Source: an uncultured Bacteroidota bacterium (GTDB taxonomy: Bacteria; Bacteroidota; Bacteroidia; Chitinophagales; Chitinophagaceae). From it: a DNA stretch of 9,985 nt. The stretch is taken from NCBI GenBank assembly GCA_903913355.1, contig CAIWKU010000122.1:1-9985 (forward strand). The letters run 5' to 3'. Numbering within the stretch: the first letter of the stretch is position 1; the number at the start of each line of letters is the position of its first letter. A model generated the notes under the pieces. That model ran no database searches. It was not told the DNA's origin and saw only the letters and a list, made by a program, of their open reading frames with translations. Positions 6,702-9,985 of this stretch are shown here, piece by piece. The translations under genes and the position numbers were made by a program.

Positions 6702-7754
6702 GTGAAAAATTATTGTATTGCAGCCTTACTCATTTTGACGGCAACCATTGGGTTTGCACAAGAAAAAACGGATAAAGATTTCCTTAACAGCAAAGCAGGA
6801 ACCGAGAAATGGTTAATCAAAAATAATATCCCTGCATTAGGAATTGGCTATATCGAAGATGGAAAAATAAAAGAAGCCAAAGTATATGGCGTTTTGGAAA
6901 AAGGCAGACCGGCTAATGACGATGCGATTTTCACCATTGCCTCCTTAACCAAACCCATTACAGCCATGGTGGTACTCAAATTGGTAAATGAGGGTAAATG
7001 GAATTTAGATGAACCGATTGATAACTATTGGTTAGATCCTGATATCGCTACTGATCCCCGGGCTAAAAAATTAACCACAAGATTTATCCTAAGTCATCGC
7101 TCCGGCTTTCCAAACTGGCGGTCAGAAAATGCAGATAAAAAATTATCCTTTATAGCTGACCCTGGAACGAAATATCATTATTCGGGTGAAGGCTTTGAAT
7201 ATTTGAGGAAAGCAGTAGAAAAAAAGTTTAATAAGACACTGGACCAACTGGCTACTGAACTCATTTTTAAACCCCTGAAAATGAATGATACCAAATTTTT
7301 CTGGGGATCGGGCGTGGACGAAGCCAGGTTTGCAAAGCCCTACGACAAAGAGGGCAATCTCTACAACGATGCTTCCATTACCAGTACAACTGCCAGCGCT
7401 GCATTTGGTGTATTGACAACGGTTACAGATTACTGCAGGTTTTTAATCTATATAATGAATGGAGGTGGATTAAAAAATGACTTGTATGCACAAATGGTTT
7501 CCGATCAAACACAAATAAAAGCTCACCAATATTATGGATTAGGCTGGATGGTGGACGAAATTAATAACGATCATGTAATCACGCATGGTGGGGTGGGAAA
7601 GGGTACACAAACTATCGTCTTTCTATTACCGAAATCGAAAAAGGGCTTGGTCATTTTCACCAATAGCGGTAATGGAGGCGACGCGTATATCCCGGTTATT
7701 CTTAAATATTTAGGAAAAGATGGGCAAGAAATTATTGATGTGGAAACAAAATAA
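6702..7754 (+). CDS. exported serine hydrolase, class C beta-lactamase-like
   Basis: A 350-residue exported enzyme of the beta-lactamase family (Pfam Beta-lactamase type, AmpC/esterase/D-aminopeptidase-like). The signal peptide covers residues 1-20 (ending GFAQ). Catalytic motifs are S81-L-T-K84 in FTIASLTKPITAMVVLKLV, Y160-S-G in YHYSGEGFEYL (the Y-x-N-like element), and H295-G-G in ITHGGVGKGTQTIVFLLP. Together these give a complete Ser/Lys/Tyr active site. The substrate cannot be read from the sequence; peptide, ester or lactam substrates in the periplasm are all possible. The start is a GTG at 6702, the only one possible: the frame is closed by a TAG at 6678-6680 and the signal peptide begins directly at the GTG. 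It follows the first serine hydrolase by 111 bases and precedes the propeller lipoprotein by 69. It is not a recent duplicate of its neighbour, since length, motifs and N-terminus differ. Confidence 0.9.
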   Translation: MKNYCIAALLILTATIGFAQEKTDKDFLNSKAGTEKWLIKNNIPALGIGYIEDGKIKEAKVYGVLEKGRPANDDAIFTIASLTKPITAMVVLKLVNEGKWNLDEPIDNYWLDPDIATDPRAKKLTTRFILSHRSGFPNWRSENADKKLSFIADPGTKYHYSGEGFEYLRKAVEKKFNKTLDQLATELIFKPLKMNDTKFFWGSGVDEARFAKPYDKEGNLYNDASITSTTASAAFGVLTTVTDYCRFLIYIMNGGGLKNDLYAQMVSDQTQIKAHQYYGLGWMVDEINNDHVITHGGVGKGTQTIVFLLPKSKKGLVIFTNSGNGGDAYIPVILKYLGKDGQEIIDVETK

Positions 7755-7823
7755 ATACAACCCAATCCATTCTCTACAAAGCATCTTTTGTGTAGACTAT
7801 ATCCCGAAAGAAAAATCATAATT

Positions 7824-8897
7824 ATGTTGTTAAAAAAGGTATTCGTAATAGGCTTTTTTACAATTTTTGCTGCCTGCAACGGGCAAGAAAAAACAAACAC
7901 GCTTACAAATGCAAATACTTCCCGCATTAGTCTTACAGTTAAGCGAAATTTTAAGGCAGTTGGTTTGGCGCCTGATCACGACACCAGTTTAGTCAGCCAA
8001 TATATCCGAAGTATTTTTCAGGATTCGAAAGGGAATTTATGGTTTGGTACCATCGGCGAAGGGGTGGTGAGATATGATATAAATACCCTGACCTATTTTT
8101 CTTATCCGGATGGATTTATCAACAACTCGGTTTTTGCAATCAATGAAGATAAAACTGGAAATCTTTGGTTTGGGACCGATCAGGGCCTTTATAAATATGA
8201 TGGAAAAACTTTTCGGAATTATTCTCAAAAAGACGGCCTTAGTCACATAGATATCAGTAGAAAAAGCATCCTTGTTGACAAATCCGGTGCTATCTGGGTA
8301 GGCACACATGGAGGTGTTTTTTTGTATGATCCTATTGCAGATAGTGAAGGCAGGCAAAGCTTTTCATTATGCAAATTACTTCCTCCTATACATGTTGCGG
8401 GCATACTGCAGGATAAAATGGGAACTATTTGGTTTGCTTCTTCTGATAATGGTGTTTATAAGTATGATGGAAAAGCCATTACGCATATTACCGAAAAAGA
8501 AGGCCTGGGCGAGAACTATGCCGGAGGGATAGCAGAGGATAAAACCGGAAACATTTGGTTTACCATGAAAACCGGTATCTGCAAATATGATGGAAAAACC
8601 CTGACTGAATACACTGCCAAAGACGGATTAGGGGGAACCGAGTTTTGGGGTATCTATATAGAACAATCGGGTATTATATGGGTTACAGCCCGGGGCAGTA
8701 CTACCCGATTTGATCCCTCCATGCCCTTACCCAATCCAAAAGCCTTTACCATTTTTACGACTGCAAATGGTTTAAACTGCTGTGTGCAAAGTATGTATCA
8801 GGATAAGTCAGGAAATATGTGGTGGGGCACCGGGCAAGGTCTATATCGGTTTAACGGTAATCGGTTTTATCAGGTAAAGCAGGATGGGGCCTGGTAG
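7824..8897 (+). CDS. seven-bladed Reg_prop beta-propeller lipoprotein
   Basis: A 357-residue lipoprotein. Residues 1-17 form a lipoprotein signal (IFAAC, lipidated C18), so the ATG at 7824 is preferred over the in-frame TTG at 7788. The mature part is a two-component-regulator-propeller (Reg_prop) array. Seven units centre on tryptophans W73, W115, W158, W203, W245, W286 and W333, spaced 41-47 residues. The core consensus is DKxGNxWFGTxxGxYKYDGKTxxxYxxKDGL. Seven units make one complete propeller. In Bacteroidota such propellers are best known as the periplasmic sensor half of hybrid two-component systems, usually two propellers plus a Y_Y_Y domain and kinase. This protein has none of these, so it is a stand-alone binding or scaffold protein. 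It follows two serine hydrolase genes and may be co-expressed; its ligand is unknown. Confidence 0.88.
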   Translation: MLLKKVFVIGFFTIFAACNGQEKTNTLTNANTSRISLTVKRNFKAVGLAPDHDTSLVSQYIRSIFQDSKGNLWFGTIGEGVVRYDINTLTYFSYPDGFINNSVFAINEDKTGNLWFGTDQGLYKYDGKTFRNYSQKDGLSHIDISRKSILVDKSGAIWVGTHGGVFLYDPIADSEGRQSFSLCKLLPPIHVAGILQDKMGTIWFASSDNGVYKYDGKAITHITEKEGLGENYAGGIAEDKTGNIWFTMKTGICKYDGKTLTEYTAKDGLGGTEFWGIYIEQSGIIWVTARGSTTRFDPSMPLPNPKAFTIFTTANGLNCCVQSMYQDKSGNMWWGTGQGLYRFNGNRFYQVKQDGAW

Positions 8898-8924
8898 TAG
8901 TTTATTCGCTTGGCATCTCTTTTT

Positions 8925-8964
8925 AAAAGTATTACACCGAACATGGGCTTTCTTAAATACTTTT
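8925..8964. terminator. weak bidirectional stem between convergent genes
   Basis: AAAAGTATT (8925-8933) and AATACTTTT (8956-8964) are perfect 9-bp inverted repeats around a 22-nt loop, in the gap between the convergent propeller and MBL-fold genes. The placement suits a bidirectional transcription end. The stem is almost all A/T and the loop is long, so it would be a weak terminator. Confidence 0.3.
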
Positions 8965-8991
8965 CAATCAAGATAGTTTGTGGGGAGAGGA

Positions 8992-9951
8992 TTATTGCTT
9001 CTGAAGTTTTTCTAATTGGTCCTTTTGAATCAGGTAATCAAAATGAGAAAACTTAAATAAAAAGGTGTTTTGCCCCTTGTCTTCCCCTTTTACGGATCCC
9101 TGTTTCAACTTATCAAAATTGATTTTTAATTCTGTTAATCTTGCCGGTTCACAAACCGGATTGTTATGGGCGGGGAAAACAGTTTTTACGTTAGGTGCCA
9201 TCGCCGCCAATTTAGCAATGCTTTTCTCGTAAGCTTCTATATCTGTTTCTTCCGCAAATAAATAGATCGGTCCTTCATAAAAAGTATCGCCCGTAAACAG
9301 ATAACCGTTCGTTTTATCCAGCAGGGCAATTGCATCCGGTGTATGTCCGGGTACTGAAATGATCTGCAATTTTCTTCCTCCCAAATCAATTTCATCACCA
9401 TCTTTTACAAACCTGCTAATATGGAAGGGCTTGATAGCATACCGTGATGTATCCAGTCCGGGAAGTTCTTGCATACAAAACGCGTCTTTGGTCACTTCCC
9501 ATTTTATGGCATCATGACCCCAACCTTCTTTGGCATGTAAAAGGGTGTAGTTGGTTTTCATAGCCAGGATATTTGTAAACTCATAATTGCCCCCAATATG
9601 ATCCGGATGTGTATGAGAATTCAGCACTGTCACTGGAAGTTTCGTTAATTGTTTGATGACAGAAGAAATCGAATCAAGTCCCATACCGGTATCAAAAAGC
9701 AAGGCTTTGTTTTTTCCAATGATCAAATAAGAGATAACCTCCTCGAAATTATATGGCTCGGTAATGGCTATTAGATTTTCTCCCACGCTATACACTTTAA
9801 ACCAATGGCTAACACCCTTAATTTCTTTCAATTTGCTGAATGCTTCTCTTGAGGGGTGGTTGCACCAATCTGTAACAGCAGTATTATTGGTTTGGGAAAA
9901 GGAGTTGTTGAAAATAAGTGTCAATGCAAAAAAGAAGGAAATAGGTCTCAT
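8992..9951 (-). CDS. exported metallo-beta-lactamase-fold hydrolase
   Basis: A 319-residue exported enzyme with a signal peptide (MRPISFFFALTLIFNNSFSQ, residues 1-20). The MBL domain begins around residue 55. It carries the full metal-ligand set: H113-T-H115-P-D117-H118 in NSHTHPDHIGGN, H203 in SVPGHTPDAIALL, D222 in FTGDTFYEGPIYLF, and H262 in VFPAHNNPV. DTGMGL (87-92) is the usual MBL strand-loop. The fourth ligand is Asp in GD, as in glyoxalase II/lactonase-type enzymes, rather than the Cys of class B1 beta-lactamases. A di-zinc hydrolase of ester, lactone or thioester type is therefore more likely than an antibiotic-resistance enzyme. It is convergent with the propeller gene. The ATG at 9949-9951 lies 34 bases from the window edge, so any promoter may lie outside. 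Confidence 0.9.
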   Translation of the reverse strand: MRPISFFFALTLIFNNSFSQTNNTAVTDWCNHPSREAFSKLKEIKGVSHWFKVYSVGENLIAITEPYNFEEVISYLIIGKNKALLFDTGMGLDSISSVIKQLTKLPVTVLNSHTHPDHIGGNYEFTNILAMKTNYTLLHAKEGWGHDAIKWEVTKDAFCMQELPGLDTSRYAIKPFHISRFVKDGDEIDLGGRKLQIISVPGHTPDAIALLDKTNGYLFTGDTFYEGPIYLFAEETDIEAYEKSIAKLAAMAPNVKTVFPAHNNPVCEPARLTELKINFDKLKQGSVKGEDKGQNTFLFKFSHFDYLIQKDQLEKLQKQ

Positions 9952-9985
9952 GGTTTAAAAATACTAAAAAAAGAGAGTTCTCCGC

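Noticed and set aside
6635..6775. 46-codon ORF starting with ATG and overlapping the start of the second serine hydrolase
   Set aside because: It overlaps the well-supported signal peptide coding region in another frame and has no recognisable features.
7774..7795. Small inverted repeat CTACA...TGTAG before the propeller gene
   Set aside because: Only five consecutive pairs form before a mismatch, too short to call an operator or terminator.
5196..9951. Antibiotic-resistance cluster (two serine and one metallo-beta-lactamase)
   Set aside because: The motifs point to NylB/esterase-like and general serine hydrolases and to a glyoxalase/lactonase-type MBL enzyme with Asp instead of Cys. No resistance regulator or mobile element is present.

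Overview
The window most likely comes from a member of the Bacteroidota, probably near the Chitinophagaceae or Sphingobacteriaceae. This rests on AT-rich DNA, short secretion signals ending in AFSQ, FAQ, VAQ or FSQ, lipoproteins with a Cys after LIS or FAA, the lack of clear Shine-Dalgarno sequences, and a Reg_prop-type beta-propeller. The assignment comes from style, not from a marker gene. I see no rRNA, tRNA, CRISPR array, insertion sequence or phage gene.

Left part (1-3952), all on the plus strand. A possible tail of a small membrane ORF (15-209) is followed by a DUF1624 / heparan-alpha-glucosaminide N-acetyltransferase-like integral membrane protein (221-1393). Next is a uracil-DNA-glycosylase-superfamily protein with four cysteines spaced for a 4Fe-4S cluster (1518-2090), then an unrecognised two-TM protein (2221-2709), closely followed by an exported protein joining an LprI-like (DUF1311) module to eight leucine-rich repeats (2738-3952).

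Middle part (3953-5195). A small lipoprotein of unknown function (4052-4645) is followed by about 550 bases without a convincing gene. That gap holds the most striking non-coding structure in the window: a perfect 26-bp inverted repeat with a 6-nt loop, built from 11-bp units that continue past the right arm as a tandem array (4841-4916).

Right part (5196-9951). Two exported penicillin-binding-protein/beta-lactamase-fold serine hydrolases of different subtypes (5196-6590 and 6702-7754) are followed by a stand-alone seven-bladed Reg_prop propeller lipoprotein (7824-8897). A convergent gene encodes an exported metallo-beta-lactamase-fold hydrolase (8992-9951, minus strand).

Most of the products (six of nine confident genes) carry export signals, so this is mainly a cell-envelope/periplasm neighbourhood. 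A shared pathway cannot be shown from the sequence. The most interesting items are the palindromic 11-bp repeat array, the mixed-motif Fe-S UDG-like protein, the LprI-LRR fusion and the stand-alone propeller next to two serine hydrolases. I do not see proof of a new multi-gene system.
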